Assembly (NCBI GenBank): GCA_963717475.1
Contig: OY970337.1
Location: 1,798,001 to 1,862,000, forward strand
Direction of reading: 5' to 3'
Source of the DNA: AC-32 sp963717475
Lineage (GTDB): Bacteria > Actinomycetota > Thermoleophilia > Gaiellales > Gaiellaceae
DNA: 64,000 bases
The stretch's first letter is position 1; each line of letters starts with the position of its first letter. Below the pieces are notes generated by a model. That model made no database searches. It saw only the letters and a program-made list of their open reading frames with translations, and was not told where the DNA came from. Positions 32,650 to 40,571 of this stretch are shown here, piece by piece. The translations under genes and the position numbers were made by a program.

Positions 32650-33344
32650 GCGACCAACCGCGTCCGCGGATCGCGGTCGTCGTCTTCCCCGGCTCGAACG
32701 ACGACGGGGATGCGGTGCTCGCGTTCGAGAGCCTCGGCGCCGAGGCGTTCCCGGTCTGGCACGCCGAGCCGGAGCTTCCAGCGGTCGACGCCGTCGCGCT
32801 GCCGGGCGGGTTCTCGTACGGGGACTACCTGCGCTGCGGCGCGATCGCGAGGTTCGCGCCCGTGATGAGCGCCGTCACCCGGTTCGCCGGCGAGGGCGGC
32901 CTCGTGCTGGGCATCTGCAACGGCTTCCAGGTCCTCTGCGAAGCGGGCCTGCTCCCGGGCACGCTCCGCCCGAACGCGTCATTGTCGTTCGTCTGCCGTG
33001 ACGTCGAGCTGGTGGTCGAGCGCGCGGATACGCCCTTCACCTCCCGCTGCGAGCCCGAACAGCGCCTGACGATGCCGATCAAGCACGGCGAGGGCTGCTA
33101 CTTCGCGGACGAGGAGCTGCTCGGCGAGCTCGAGTCGAACGGGCAGATCGCGCTGCGCTACGCCCGGAACCCGAACGGCTCGGTCGCCGACATCGCCGGC
33201 GTCGTCAGCCGCGACGGCAACGTCTTCGGGCTGATGCCGCACCCGGAGCACGCAGTCGACCCGCTGCTCGGCCCGACCGGCGGCGCGCTCGTCCTCGGCT
33301 CGCTCGTCGACGCCGCCCGCGAGCGCACGCTCACGCCGGCCTAG
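32646..33344 (+). CDS. purQ: FGAM synthase glutaminase subunit PurQ
   Basis: This 232-residue class I glutamine amidotransferase has AVVVFPGSNDDGDAVLAFES, LPGGFSYGDYLRCGAIARF, the nucleophile Cys in LGICNGFQVLCEAG and the His/Glu of MPHPEHAVD. It supplies ammonia to PurL. purL is not next in line but 13 kb downstream. It is convergent with the gene at 33341 by a 4-bp overlap. Confidence 0.95.
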   Translation: MSDQPRPRIAVVVFPGSNDDGDAVLAFESLGAEAFPVWHAEPELPAVDAVALPGGFSYGDYLRCGAIARFAPVMSAVTRFAGEGGLVLGICNGFQVLCEAGLLPGTLRPNASLSFVCRDVELVVERADTPFTSRCEPEQRLTMPIKHGEGCYFADEELLGELESNGQIALRYARNPNGSVADIAGVVSRDGNVFGLMPHPEHAVDPLLGPTGGALVLGSLVDAARERTLTPA

Positions 33345-33637
33345 GGAGGCTTCAGCCCCAGCGCAGCCGCCAACCGGGGGCGCTCCGCCAGCCCCGCGCG
33401 CAGCCGCTCGAGATCGCGCGCCCGGAGCGTGACCGGCCCGCGCCGCACCGAGCCGGTCGTCGCATAGGCGAAGCGCACGAGCTCCTCGCCGCCGGGCGCT
33501 TCCAGCAGCTGCACGAGCGAGGCAAAGCGCTTCCCGCCCGCGCGCTGCACGAGCGTGACCTCTTCCACGAGCTCCGCCGGGCCCCAGGGGGTCGCCGCCT
33601 TGGGTGTCGCCGCCTTGGTTGTCGCCGCTTTCGCCAT
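33341..33637 (-). CDS. Small Ala/Lys-rich-headed protein of unknown function
   Basis: This 98-residue protein starts with a repeat-like basic head (AKAATTKAATPKAATPWG). The compact domain after it has ELVEEVTLVQRAGGKRFASL, EELVRFAYATTGSVRRGPVT and RDLERLRAGLAERPRL. ATG 33637 is set by TACGTT 7 nt upstream. Family not recognised. The head may bind nucleic acid. Confidence 0.6.
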   Translation of the reverse strand: MAKAATTKAATPKAATPWGPAELVEEVTLVQRAGGKRFASLVQLLEAPGGEELVRFAYATTGSVRRGPVTLRARDLERLRAGLAERPRLAAALGLKPP

Positions 33638-33644
33638 CGGAGCC

Positions 33645-33650
33645 AACGTA
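33645..33650 (-). promoter_or_regulatory. -10 box TACGTT for the gene at 33637 (leaderless type)
   Basis: Seven nt separate the box from the ATG on the minus strand. Confidence 0.5.
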
Positions 33651-33762
33651 CCGAGGCAAACGTCACGCGTGTGAAACGCCTTTGTGCCGAGAGTGTGACA
33701 ACCGCACAAATCACTCCTCCGAGGGAGGCGCCGGCGCCGGAGCCGCCCGATTGTCAGGGCAG

Positions 33763-34623
33763 ATGCCTGCGGCAGTCGCCCGACATCGCGCGTTCCTGCT
33801 CCTCGCCTCGGCGGTTCTCTACCCGGCCATCTTCGTCGCGTTCCTTGCGGTCGAGCGCCCCGGCGTCGGGATCGCGCACCTCTTCTACTTCCCGGTCGCG
33901 ATGATCGCGCTCGCGGCGGGGCCGTACTGGGGCGCGGCCGCCGGAGTCGGCGCGACGTCCCTGTACGCCCTCGGGATCGTCGTCAACCCGCGCTTCCCGT
34001 TGGCCGAGCTGTTCACCGTGAGCACGCCGATCCGCCTCGTCACGTACACGTCGATGGGCGCGCTGGTCGGCTGGTTCGCGCACAGCAACCGCGACCTCGT
34101 CGAACAGCTCCAGTCGGTGGAAGAGCACGACTTCCTCACCGGCCTCCTCAACACTCGCGCCTTCGACGCCGTCGTCTCGGCGAAGGCCGAGCTCGGCCGC
34201 CCGTTCGGCCTGATCCTCGGCGACGTCGACAACCTCCGCGAGATCAACGACCACGAGGGCCACGCGGTGGGCAACGACCTCCTGCGCCGCGTGGGCGACG
34301 TCCTCGCCCGCAATCTCCCCTCCCAGGACCGCGTCGCCCGCATCGGCGGCGACGAATTCGCGGTCATCACCTCGGCCCCTGGCACCGACGCCGTGCGCGC
34401 CGTCTGCAGCCGGCTCACCGCAGCCCTCGCGGACGAGGGCCTGAGCATGAGCTTCGGCTGGGCCGTCTGTCCTCGCGACGGCAACAGCCCGCTGCTCCTC
34501 TTCCGCGCGGCGGACGAGCGGCTGTACGCGCAGAAGCTGATCCGCAGCAGGCTCTCGGCTGCCGAGGTCGTGCACCTCCCCTCGCGGGCCGAGCGGCTCA
34601 AGCTGCGCATGCAGAGCGGCTAG
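33763..34623 (+). CDS. Membrane-bound diguanylate cyclase (GGDEF)
   Basis: This protein is about 286 residues from ATG 33763. Three or four N-terminal membrane helices (AFLLLASAVLYPAIFVAFLA; LFYFPVAMIALAAGPYWGAA and so on) form a sensor. The GGDEF domain has DFLTGLLNTRAFD, metal Asp in GLILGDVDNLREIND and an intact RIGGDEFAVI. The position three residues before the Asp of LPSQD is not Arg, so no RxxD inhibitory site is visible. It makes c-di-GMP from GTP. The frame is open further upstream, so the start is provisional. Confidence 0.85.
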   Translation: MPAAVARHRAFLLLASAVLYPAIFVAFLAVERPGVGIAHLFYFPVAMIALAAGPYWGAAAGVGATSLYALGIVVNPRFPLAELFTVSTPIRLVTYTSMGALVGWFAHSNRDLVEQLQSVEEHDFLTGLLNTRAFDAVVSAKAELGRPFGLILGDVDNLREINDHEGHAVGNDLLRRVGDVLARNLPSQDRVARIGGDEFAVITSAPGTDAVRAVCSRLTAALADEGLSMSFGWAVCPRDGNSPLLLFRAADERLYAQKLIRSRLSAAEVVHLPSRAERLKLRMQSG

Positions 34624-34626
34624 ATT
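34621..34626 (+). promoter_or_regulatory. -10 box TAGATT for the lipoprotein gene (leaderless type)
   Basis: Six nt separate the box from GTG at 34633. TAG is also the stop of the diguanylate cyclase gene. Confidence 0.6.
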
Positions 34627-34632
34627 CTCCGC

Positions 34633-35223
34633 GTGAAGCTGGGTGCCGGCGCACTTCTTCTTTTCGCCCTGGTTCTCGCCGGTTGCGGCGGCGACAACGG
34701 TGCGCTGAAGCTCCCGCCCCCGGCACCGATGACGATCACGGACACGACCTCGACCGTGGGGTGCGAACCATTCGCCGGGACGACCAGCCCGGCGAAGAGC
34801 CCGTCCGCGCCGACTCAGACGATGCTGCTGACCGCGGTGCGCATCGACTCGGATCTCTGCCGCGACCGGGTCATCTTCGATTTCAAGGACGCAAACGGCG
34901 CCGAGCCCGGCTACCTCGTCGAGTACCGGCCCGCAAACGAGGCGCAAACCGAGGATGCCTCGGGGAACCACATCCCGATCGACGGGAACGCGTTCCTGGT
35001 CGTCCGCTTCGAGCCGGCCGCCACGGCCGACATGTCCGGCGCGAGCCTCGAGCGGACGTACACCGGCCCGCGCACGATCAAGCCCGGAGGGATGCACTGG
35101 GTGAAGCAGGTGTCGAAGACCGGCGACTTCGAGGCCGTCCTCACCTGGGCGATCGGGCTCTCCGAGCAGCGCGCGTTCAAGGTCACGAGCGAGCCCTCGC
35201 GCCTGACGATCGAGCTCGGCTGA
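34633..35223 (+). CDS. Lipoprotein with AMIN-like domain
   Basis: This 196-residue protein has a lipoprotein signal ALLLFALVLAGCGGDNG, with the lipidated Cys at about residue 18. The mature domain resembles AMIN-like domains of actinobacterial lipoproteins: TAVRIDSDLCRDRVIFDF, PGYLVEYRPA, GNAFLVVRFEPA and VLTWAIGLSEQRAFKVTSEP. It is likely exposed outside the membrane and may bind the envelope. Its 3' end overlaps the convergent Erm-like gene by 41 bp. Confidence 0.75.
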   Translation: MKLGAGALLLFALVLAGCGGDNGALKLPPPAPMTITDTTSTVGCEPFAGTTSPAKSPSAPTQTMLLTAVRIDSDLCRDRVIFDFKDANGAEPGYLVEYRPANEAQTEDASGNHIPIDGNAFLVVRFEPAATADMSGASLERTYTGPRTIKPGGMHWVKQVSKTGDFEAVLTWAIGLSEQRAFKVTSEPSRLTIELG

Positions 35224-35911
35224 GGAACATCTCCGCCCACTGATGCGCGTCGAGGTCGCGCGGCAGCGCATTGCGCCGGCCACCGCGCCGGAAACCGGCG
35301 GCGACGAAACGGCGGTACTCGCGCGAGCGCTCGAGCGGCACCAGCGGCCGCGCACGGCGCTCGAAGACGAGCACGCCCGCGTCCACGCTCGGCCGCGGCT
35401 CGAAGCAGCCCCGCGGCAGCCGCCGCGCAACAGAGACCTCGTACCACGCACCCCATACGACCCCATTGACGCTGCTCGGCCAGGGCAGGCCGCGCTTGAC
35501 CGCCGCCCCCCACTCGACCACGAGGTCGGCGCGCACGAGGGGCACGCGTGGGTCATCGAGCAGGCGGCGCAGGATCTCGTTCGCTCCCTGAAACGGCAGG
35601 TTCGCAACGACCCGGAACGGCTCGCGCGGGAGCGCGGCGATCCTGGCGTCGGCGACGAGCACGTCGACGTTCGTCCACCGCCCCTGCAGGCCCGCGGCGA
35701 GATCGGGGTCGAGCTCGATCGCGAGGACGCGCCGCGCCGAGCGCGCGAGCTCCGCGGTCAGCCGGCCGCTGCCCGCGCCCAGGTCCAGGACGAGCTCGTG
35801 TCCGGTGAGCCCGGCCGCGCGAACGAGCTCGGCCGCGATCCGCGGACGGAGGAAATGCCGGCTACGAGGGCGCCCCAGCGGGCGCGCAGTACGCGCGCGC
35901 CGCTCGGACAC
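35183..35911 (-). CDS. Erm-like 23S rRNA adenine N-6 methyltransferase
   Basis: This 242-residue member of the KsgA/Erm family has RPRSRHFLRPRIAAELVRAA, motif I LVLDLGAGSGRLTAELA, AIELDPDLAAGL, VLVADARIAALP, the catalytic VVANLPFQGANEILRRLL and a C-terminal FEPRPSVDAGVLVF. Length and the NLPF form of motif IV favour Erm (A2058 methylation, macrolide-lincosamide-streptogramin resistance) over KsgA, which is usually longer. Experimental target unknown. Start GTG. Confidence 0.75.
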   Translation of the reverse strand: MSERRARTARPLGRPRSRHFLRPRIAAELVRAAGLTGHELVLDLGAGSGRLTAELARSARRVLAIELDPDLAAGLQGRWTNVDVLVADARIAALPREPFRVVANLPFQGANEILRRLLDDPRVPLVRADLVVEWGAAVKRGLPWPSSVNGVVWGAWYEVSVARRLPRGCFEPRPSVDAGVLVFERRARPLVPLERSREYRRFVAAGFRRGGRRNALPRDLDAHQWAEMFLSRARSSGARARS

Positions 35912-35950
35912 GGACCATCACCGCGAACGTCGTCATCTCTCGAAGGATGA

Positions 35951-35956
35951 TAGGTT
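35951..35956 (+). promoter_or_regulatory. -10 box TAGGTT for the gene at 35967
   Basis: Ten nt separate the box from the ATG, a little further than at other leaderless genes here. Confidence 0.4.
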
Positions 35957-35966
35957 CCGCGGCGCG

Positions 35967-37016
35967 ATGAGGCGAATCCTCTTGCTCGCCGGTCTCGCGC
36001 TTCTCCTGGGCGCCACTTCTGCCGCCGCCGGCAGGGCCGGGTACGCCTGGCACGAGACGCCGACCGGCACGACCGACCATTTCCGCGGCCTCTCCGCAAT
36101 CAGCGCGACGACGGCCTGGGTCAGCGGCTACACGGCAAACGGCGACGGCGCGATCATGCGGACGACCGACCGCGGGGCCACCTGGCAGGACGTCACGCCG
36201 CCTGGCTCCACAGGCCTCCAGTTCCGCGACATCGAGGCGTTCGACGCCGCCGACGCCGTCGCGATGTCGATCGGGAACAACTCGACCGACTTCCGGATGT
36301 ACGTCACCCACGACGGCGGGCAGACCTGGGCGATCACGTTCGTGAACGCGGAGCCGACCGCCTTCTACGACTGCATGAGCTTCTTCAACCGCAAGGACGG
36401 GCTCGCGGTCTCCGATCCTCCCGACGGCGTGCACTTCCGCGTGATCGCGACGCACGACGGCGGGATGAGCTGGCACATCACCGGACTGCAGATGCCCGAG
36501 GCACCCGGCGCCTTCGCGTTCGCCGCGAGCGGCGAGTGCCTGACGACCGACCACGGCCACCGCGCCTGGTTCGGCACCGGCGGCAGCGAGGCGAGCGTGT
36601 TCCGCTCCGACAATCGCGGCGTCACCTGGACGAAGGCGCCCACGCCGATCGAGTTCGGCCCGTCGGCCGGGATCAACGGGCTGGCCTTCAACGGGCAGCA
36701 GCGCGGCATCGCAGTCGGCGGGGACTTCGCCGCGCCGACCGCCTCGCCGAACAGCTTCGCGAACACCTTCGACGGTGGCTCGAGCTGGAGCCTGCCCGCC
36801 TTCGCGCCCGCCGAGTACCGCTCCGGCGTGACCTGGGTCGACGGCCACACGGCGATCGCCGTCGGGCTCTCGGGCAGCGACGTCAGCAGCGACTCCGGCG
36901 CCACCTGGCAGCGCTTCGACGACGGCAGCCTCGACACGGTCGACTGTGCGAGCCCCACCGCGTGCTGGGCCTCCGGCGCCGCGGGCCGCGTCGCGTACCT
37001 GGCCCGAATCCGCTAG
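35967..37016 (+). CDS. Secreted BNR/Ycf48-like beta-propeller protein
   Basis: This 349-residue protein has a signal peptide (MRRILLLAGLALLLGATSAAAG). Repeated blades carry Asp-box-like motifs: MRTTDRGATWQD, VTHDGGQTWAI, ATHDGGMSWHI, RSDNRGVTWTK, TFDGGSSWSL and SSDSGATWQRF. This is the BNR/Ycf48-like propeller fold. Related proteins serve as assembly or binding factors. No catalytic sialidase residues were recognised. Secreted, function unknown. Confidence 0.8.
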   Translation: MRRILLLAGLALLLGATSAAAGRAGYAWHETPTGTTDHFRGLSAISATTAWVSGYTANGDGAIMRTTDRGATWQDVTPPGSTGLQFRDIEAFDAADAVAMSIGNNSTDFRMYVTHDGGQTWAITFVNAEPTAFYDCMSFFNRKDGLAVSDPPDGVHFRVIATHDGGMSWHITGLQMPEAPGAFAFAASGECLTTDHGHRAWFGTGGSEASVFRSDNRGVTWTKAPTPIEFGPSAGINGLAFNGQQRGIAVGGDFAAPTASPNSFANTFDGGSSWSLPAFAPAEYRSGVTWVDGHTAIAVGLSGSDVSSDSGATWQRFDDGSLDTVDCASPTACWASGAAGRVAYLARIR

Positions 37017-37399
37017 CTGCGGCCGATCAGCTCGATCCGGTAGCCGTCCGGATCCTGGACGAAGCAGAGGCGCGAGCCGCCCTCACGCACCTGGTACGGC
37101 GGGCGTTCCGGCTCGATGCCCTGCGCGGCCAGCCGCTCGAGAGTGCCGTCGAGGTCGTCCACGCCGACCGCGATGTGGCCGTAGCCGGTGCCGAGCTCGT
37201 AGGTGCGACCGTCGTGGTTGAACGTCAGCTCGAGCACGGACTCCTGGCCGCCGAGTGAGAAGAAGTAGTTCGTCGCCTCGCGCTCGCCGTTTCGGACGAT
37301 GTCCATGTCGCGATCGAACGTGAAGCCGAGCGCCTCGTAGAACGCGCGGCTCTTCTCCGGATCCGTGATGCGGACCATCGTGTGCAGGAAGCGGGCCAC
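37013..37399 (-). CDS. Glyoxalase I-like (VOC) protein
   Basis: This 128-residue protein closely follows lactoylglutathione lyase: FLHTMVRITDPEKSRAFYEA, LGFTFDRDMDIV, ESVLELTFNHDG, YELGTGYGHIAVGVDDLDG and FVQDPDGYRIELIGR. The metal ligands His, Glu, His and Glu are in place. Actinobacteria lack glutathione, so the true co-substrate may be another thiol or none. GTG start. Confidence 0.8.
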   Translation of the reverse strand: MARFLHTMVRITDPEKSRAFYEALGFTFDRDMDIVRNGEREATNYFFSLGGQESVLELTFNHDGRTYELGTGYGHIAVGVDDLDGTLERLAAQGIEPERPPYQVREGGSRLCFVQDPDGYRIELIGRS

Positions 37400-37417
37400 G
37401 ACGGCGATGCGTAGCGT

Positions 37418-38413
37418 CTAGGCAGGGACCTGCCCGGGACTTCGATCGCGGTCTGAAGAGGTGAGGGTGACCATCGAGCGGGTTCGCATACGCCACGCGA
37501 GATAGATGGTCGTCAGGAAGGGCCCGAGGACGAGCACGACGAGGAGGGCGATCCAGGCCGCTCGCGCGAGAGTAGAGGCCCCGGCGACGTGGTGGCAGAC
37601 GGTTTGCACCCTCGGATTGCGAGGCGCGGGGACGCTCACGCTTGCAGTTGTCCCGCACCGGTTGTGGCCGCCGTCAGGGATCAGAGTTATCGATGCAAGC
37701 AGGAGCGGGAGACCCAACCCGCCGGGGAAGAAGAGCGAGCCGATGATCTTGTCTCGCCTGGACCAAACCGTCGACGTCCAGAGCAGGACGAGCCCGACCA
37801 GCCAGCCGACGGCGAAGAAGAAACCGCCGACGAGCAGGAGCACGAGCGCCGCAATCTCGGGCCAGCCTGAGCGAGGCGGCTCGATCTCGAAGCGCGCCCG
37901 GGCCTCGGCGGCGATTTCGGCGGGGTCGCCCAGCCTCTCGAGCACATTGAGCGTCTCGACCTCGGTGTGAGCGCCCGCCTCCTCGATGTGTTCCGAGATT
38001 TCCTCGACCACCTCCCGCCGGCGTGCACGCGGCAGGTCCGCGAGCTCGCGCTCGAGGCGGTCTAGATAGTCGGTGATCAGGTCTTCGGGCGTCCGCGTCA
38101 TGCGAGCGGCCCTCCTCTCCACGAAGTGGTCGACTGCGTCACGGAAGCGGTTCCATTCGGCCTGGAAGCCGACAAGCGCGTCGCGGCCGGCGTCGGTCAA
38201 GCGGTAGTAGCGGCGCGGCGGCCCGGCAGGCGATTCCTGCCAGGAGGTCTCGACGAGGCCGTCGCGGCGGAGCCGGCTCAGGAGCGGGTAGATCGTCCCT
38301 TCGCTCGTGACCATTCCGTCGACGTCCGCGAGCGCGCGCACGAGATCGAAGCCGTAGCGCTCCTCGTCGAGGAGCAAAGCCAGAACGCAGTACTGGAGCG
38401 TCCCTCGCCGCAT
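37418..38413 (-). CDS. PadR-family regulator fused to HAAS domain and membrane helices
   Basis: Residues 1-105 are a PadR winged helix: MRRGTLQYCVLALLLDEERY, TIYPLLSRLRRDGLVETSW and PPRRYYRLTDAGRDAL. From about residue 105 a HAAS (DUF1700-type) domain follows (EDLITDYLDRLERELADLP, EVVEEISEHIEEAGAH, LGDPAEIAAEARARFE). Three or four membrane helices come after it (VLLLVGGFFFAVGWLVGLVL; AWIALLVVLVLGPFLTTIYL). These are usually two adjacent genes. Here one frame carries both, though an internal ATG at 38101 could start HAAS alone. The start is taken at 38413, below the palindromic operator. Confidence 0.75.
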   Translation of the reverse strand: MRRGTLQYCVLALLLDEERYGFDLVRALADVDGMVTSEGTIYPLLSRLRRDGLVETSWQESPAGPPRRYYRLTDAGRDALVGFQAEWNRFRDAVDHFVERRAARMTRTPEDLITDYLDRLERELADLPRARRREVVEEISEHIEEAGAHTEVETLNVLERLGDPAEIAAEARARFEIEPPRSGWPEIAALVLLLVGGFFFAVGWLVGLVLLWTSTVWSRRDKIIGSLFFPGGLGLPLLLASITLIPDGGHNRCGTTASVSVPAPRNPRVQTVCHHVAGASTLARAAWIALLVVLVLGPFLTTIYLAWRMRTRSMVTLTSSDRDRSPGQVPA

Positions 38414-38443
38414 CTGAGTGATGAGGCCCTCCTGCGAGCGGGC

Positions 38444-38462
38444 TACCATGCAACGCATGGTA
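38444..38462. promoter_or_regulatory. Palindromic operator TACCATGC-AAC-GCATGGTA
   Basis: A perfect 8-bp inverted repeat with a 3-nt centre lies 31 nt upstream of the PadR-HAAS start. PadR proteins bind such dyads and repress themselves, so this is the likely autoregulatory site. The same frame stays open through it, so an upstream ATG cannot be excluded. Confidence 0.65.
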
Positions 38463-38481
38463 CCCGGCGGGAGACGCTAGA

Positions 38482-38859
38482 TCAAGCGCCCCAACCGCGT
38501 GGCGTGTTGCGGCGGCCGGGCTCGATCTGCCAGTAGTCGCGGGCCTCCGCAACCAGCCCTTCGTCGTCGAAGCGGAGGATCGAGCAGCCGGCGAGCGTCT
38601 CCTCGGTGCCATCGGGGCCGACGAGCGTCGCCCACCACTCGACCGCCGCGCGATCGCCCGCCTCGACCGGCTCGCCGAAGCGGACGTCCTCGGCGCGCGC
38701 CTCGGGGAAGACGCGCCGCGTGTACTCGATCGGCAGCTCGGGCTCGCGGAAGGGCGCCGAGCGGAAGACGCAATCCGGCCGGTAGAGCGCGGCTGCGGCG
38801 TCGGGATCGCCGGCCTCCCAGGCCCGCTGGTAGCCCTCTGCCCAGCGCTTCCCGAACAC
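38482..38859 (-). CDS. SnoaL-like (NTF2 fold) protein
   Basis: This 125-residue protein matches the nuclear-transport-factor-2-like fold: WAEGYQRAWEAGDPDAAAAL, YRPDCVFRSAPFRE, GDRAAVEWWATLVGPDG, ETLAGCSILRFDDEGLVAE and YWQIEPG. Such small proteins are often isomerases, cyclases or carriers; the ligand is unknown. GTG is set by TAGGCT 6 nt upstream. Confidence 0.8.
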   Translation of the reverse strand: MFGKRWAEGYQRAWEAGDPDAAAALYRPDCVFRSAPFREPELPIEYTRRVFPEARAEDVRFGEPVEAGDRAAVEWWATLVGPDGTEETLAGCSILRFDDEGLVAEARDYWQIEPGRRNTPRGWGA

Positions 38860-38865
38860 GCGCCT

Positions 38866-38871
38866 AGCCTA
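38866..38871 (-). promoter_or_regulatory. -10 box TAGGCT for the SnoaL-like gene (leaderless type)
   Basis: Six nt separate the box from GTG at 38859. TAG is also the stop of the anti-sigma-like gene upstream. Confidence 0.6.
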
Positions 38872-39576
38872 ATGCGCCTCCCAGGTCGCGACCTGGTCGT
38901 TGCCGTCGTAGGCCACGATGCGTTCGAGCTGCGCGTCCTTGTCGAACGAAGCGAGGAAAACACCCCCGACGACGCCGGCGGGGTGACGCGAGCCGTCCTC
39001 CAACTCAACGACGACCCGATTCGCGCGCGGGTCCGCCAACCCGAACAGCGTGTTCAGGGTCGGGTGCGTCGCGTTCCATCCATAGTCCACGGCGATCGAG
39101 CGCCGGGGCTCACCGCGATCGCACGAGCCTTCGCCAGGCTGGACGCCGTTTGGCGCGGCGTCGTTGGTCCAGTCGACGAACCAGCAGGTTCCGCCGAGCT
39201 CGTTCGGGGCAGCCCACACGTCCTGCGGCCCGTCCGCAGTCTGGATCTCCAGGAGACCGCGGATCCGGCTGACGTCGAGATGCGGGAACTTGTCACCGAA
39301 GCCCTTCTGCGTGGCCAGGTCGGCAATCTTGTTGTTCGCCTCGAAGCTCGTCGTGACCGCGGGCGGAGCGGGAGTACCTTCGAACAGATCCGCGACCTTC
39401 CCGCTGAGCGCCACCGCCGTCGGCACGAGCGCGAGAGCAGCTACGGCAATGCCCACGGCGACGTAACGCATGCGCGTCCGGCGTGCTCGCTCGAGCACGT
39501 CGTGCCAGCCTCGCCCATCGGGCGTGAACGGAGGCACAAGCTCGTCGAGCAGGTCGTCGATGCGTGTCTCGGTCAT
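38869..39576 (-). CDS. Membrane protein, probable anti-sigma partner of the ECF factor
   Basis: This 235-residue protein has a cytoplasmic N-terminus (MTETRIDDLLDELVPPFTPD), one membrane helix (VAVGIAVAALALVPTAVALS) and an extracytoplasmic domain of about 170 residues. It overlaps the sigma gene by ATGA, the usual arrangement for sigma/anti-sigma pairs. No zinc-binding HxxxCxxC is seen in the N-terminal part, so it would be an unclassified anti-sigma factor. Confidence 0.6.
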   Translation of the reverse strand: MTETRIDDLLDELVPPFTPDGRGWHDVLERARRTRMRYVAVGIAVAALALVPTAVALSGKVADLFEGTPAPPAVTTSFEANNKIADLATQKGFGDKFPHLDVSRIRGLLEIQTADGPQDVWAAPNELGGTCWFVDWTNDAAPNGVQPGEGSCDRGEPRRSIAVDYGWNATHPTLNTLFGLADPRANRVVVELEDGSRHPAGVVGGVFLASFDKDAQLERIVAYDGNDQVATWEAH

Positions 39577-40049
39577 GACTTCACCTCCGGTGCCAGCGCC
39601 CGCCGTAGCACGCCGCGGGCGGTCGAGAGTGTCGCGCCGACCGTGCCACGGCTGATGCCGAGCGCGGCGGCGATCGTGGAGTAGTCGAGATCGGCGTAGT
39701 AGTGGAGGAAGAGCACCTCTCGCTGGCGCTCGGTCAGGAGCTCGAGCGGCAACGGCGGCCCACTCCCGTTCTCGCTCGATAGGGGCTCACGGAGGCGAGC
39801 GACCTGCGGTTGCCGCCGGCGCGCATCCCGGGCTGCGTTGACGACGATCCGCCAGACCCAGGCCTCGAGTGAGCCGCGCCCTCGGTAGCTCCGGCGCTTG
39901 CGGACCGCCTTCGCGAACGCGTCCTGAACGGCGTCCTCCCCGAGCCCGCGGTCGCACGTGATGGCGGCGGCCACCCGGCAGAACTCCGGCCGGCGGTCGC
40001 GATACAGCTCCTCGAGCTCCTCGATCATCACCCGTACGACGCGGCGCAC
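39573..40049 (-). CDS. ECF-type RNA polymerase sigma factor
   Basis: This sigma-70 family protein of about 158 residues has region 2 (RGLGEDAVQDAFAKAVRKRR, then GSLEAWVWRIVVNAARDARR) and region 4 (LTERQREVLFLHYYADLDYS, then IAAALGISRGTVGATLSTAR). It is co-translated with the membrane protein downstream, its likely inhibitor. The first residues (RRVVRVMIEEL) leave a choice between GTG and an ATG seven codons in. Confidence 0.88.
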   Translation of the reverse strand: MRRVVRVMIEELEELYRDRRPEFCRVAAAITCDRGLGEDAVQDAFAKAVRKRRSYRGRGSLEAWVWRIVVNAARDARRRQPQVARLREPLSSENGSGPPLPLELLTERQREVLFLHYYADLDYSTIAAALGISRGTVGATLSTARGVLRRALAPEVKS

Positions 40050-40061
40050 AGGCTCGATTCT

Positions 40062-40571
40062 TTACGGCTCGAGGTCCTCGCGCACGAGGCCGAAGATGAC
40101 GCCGTCGACCCACTCGCCGTGGCGGTCGTAGGCCTTGCGCCGCACGCCCTCTCTGACGAAACCCGACCGTTCGGCGTGCACCTGGGCGCGCTCGTTGAAG
40201 CCGTAGATCTCGAGCTGGAGGCGGTGGAAGCCGAGGTCGAAGATCAGGTGGCGCTGGAAGAGCCGCGCGGCTTCGTCGGCGACGCGGTTCCCGCGGAAGT
40301 CCGGGTGCACGGCCAGCGAGCCGAGGTTCGCGATCCGCGAGCGGCGGTTCGCGACCTCGAAGCCCATCAATCCCGCCGGCTGGCCGTCCAACTCGATCAC
40401 GAAACGGCCGAACTCCTCGGGCTCGGCCTGCGAACGCTCGATCTCCGCCAGCAGCGCCTCGCGGTCACGTGGGCGGACGACGGCCATGTACGGGTCCACG
40501 TCCTCGTGCGTCATCAGTTCGAGCAGGAAGTCCACGTCGCCGGGCTCGGCGCGGCGGATCGTCACGCTCAC
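40062..40571 (-). CDS. RimJ/RimL-type GNAT acetyltransferase
   Basis: This 169-residue protein has TIRRAEPGDVDFLLELMTHE, LGSLAVHPDFRGNRVADEAA (acetyl-CoA loop), FHRLQLEIYGFNERAQVHAE and SGFVREGVRRKAYDRHGEW, typical of GNATs that acetylate protein N-termini or small amines. GTG overlaps the stop of the EamA gene upstream (GTGA). It lies 12 nt before the sigma gene, so all may form one transcript. Confidence 0.85.
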   Translation of the reverse strand: MSVTIRRAEPGDVDFLLELMTHEDVDPYMAVVRPRDREALLAEIERSQAEPEEFGRFVIELDGQPAGLMGFEVANRRSRIANLGSLAVHPDFRGNRVADEAARLFQRHLIFDLGFHRLQLEIYGFNERAQVHAERSGFVREGVRRKAYDRHGEWVDGVIFGLVREDLEP

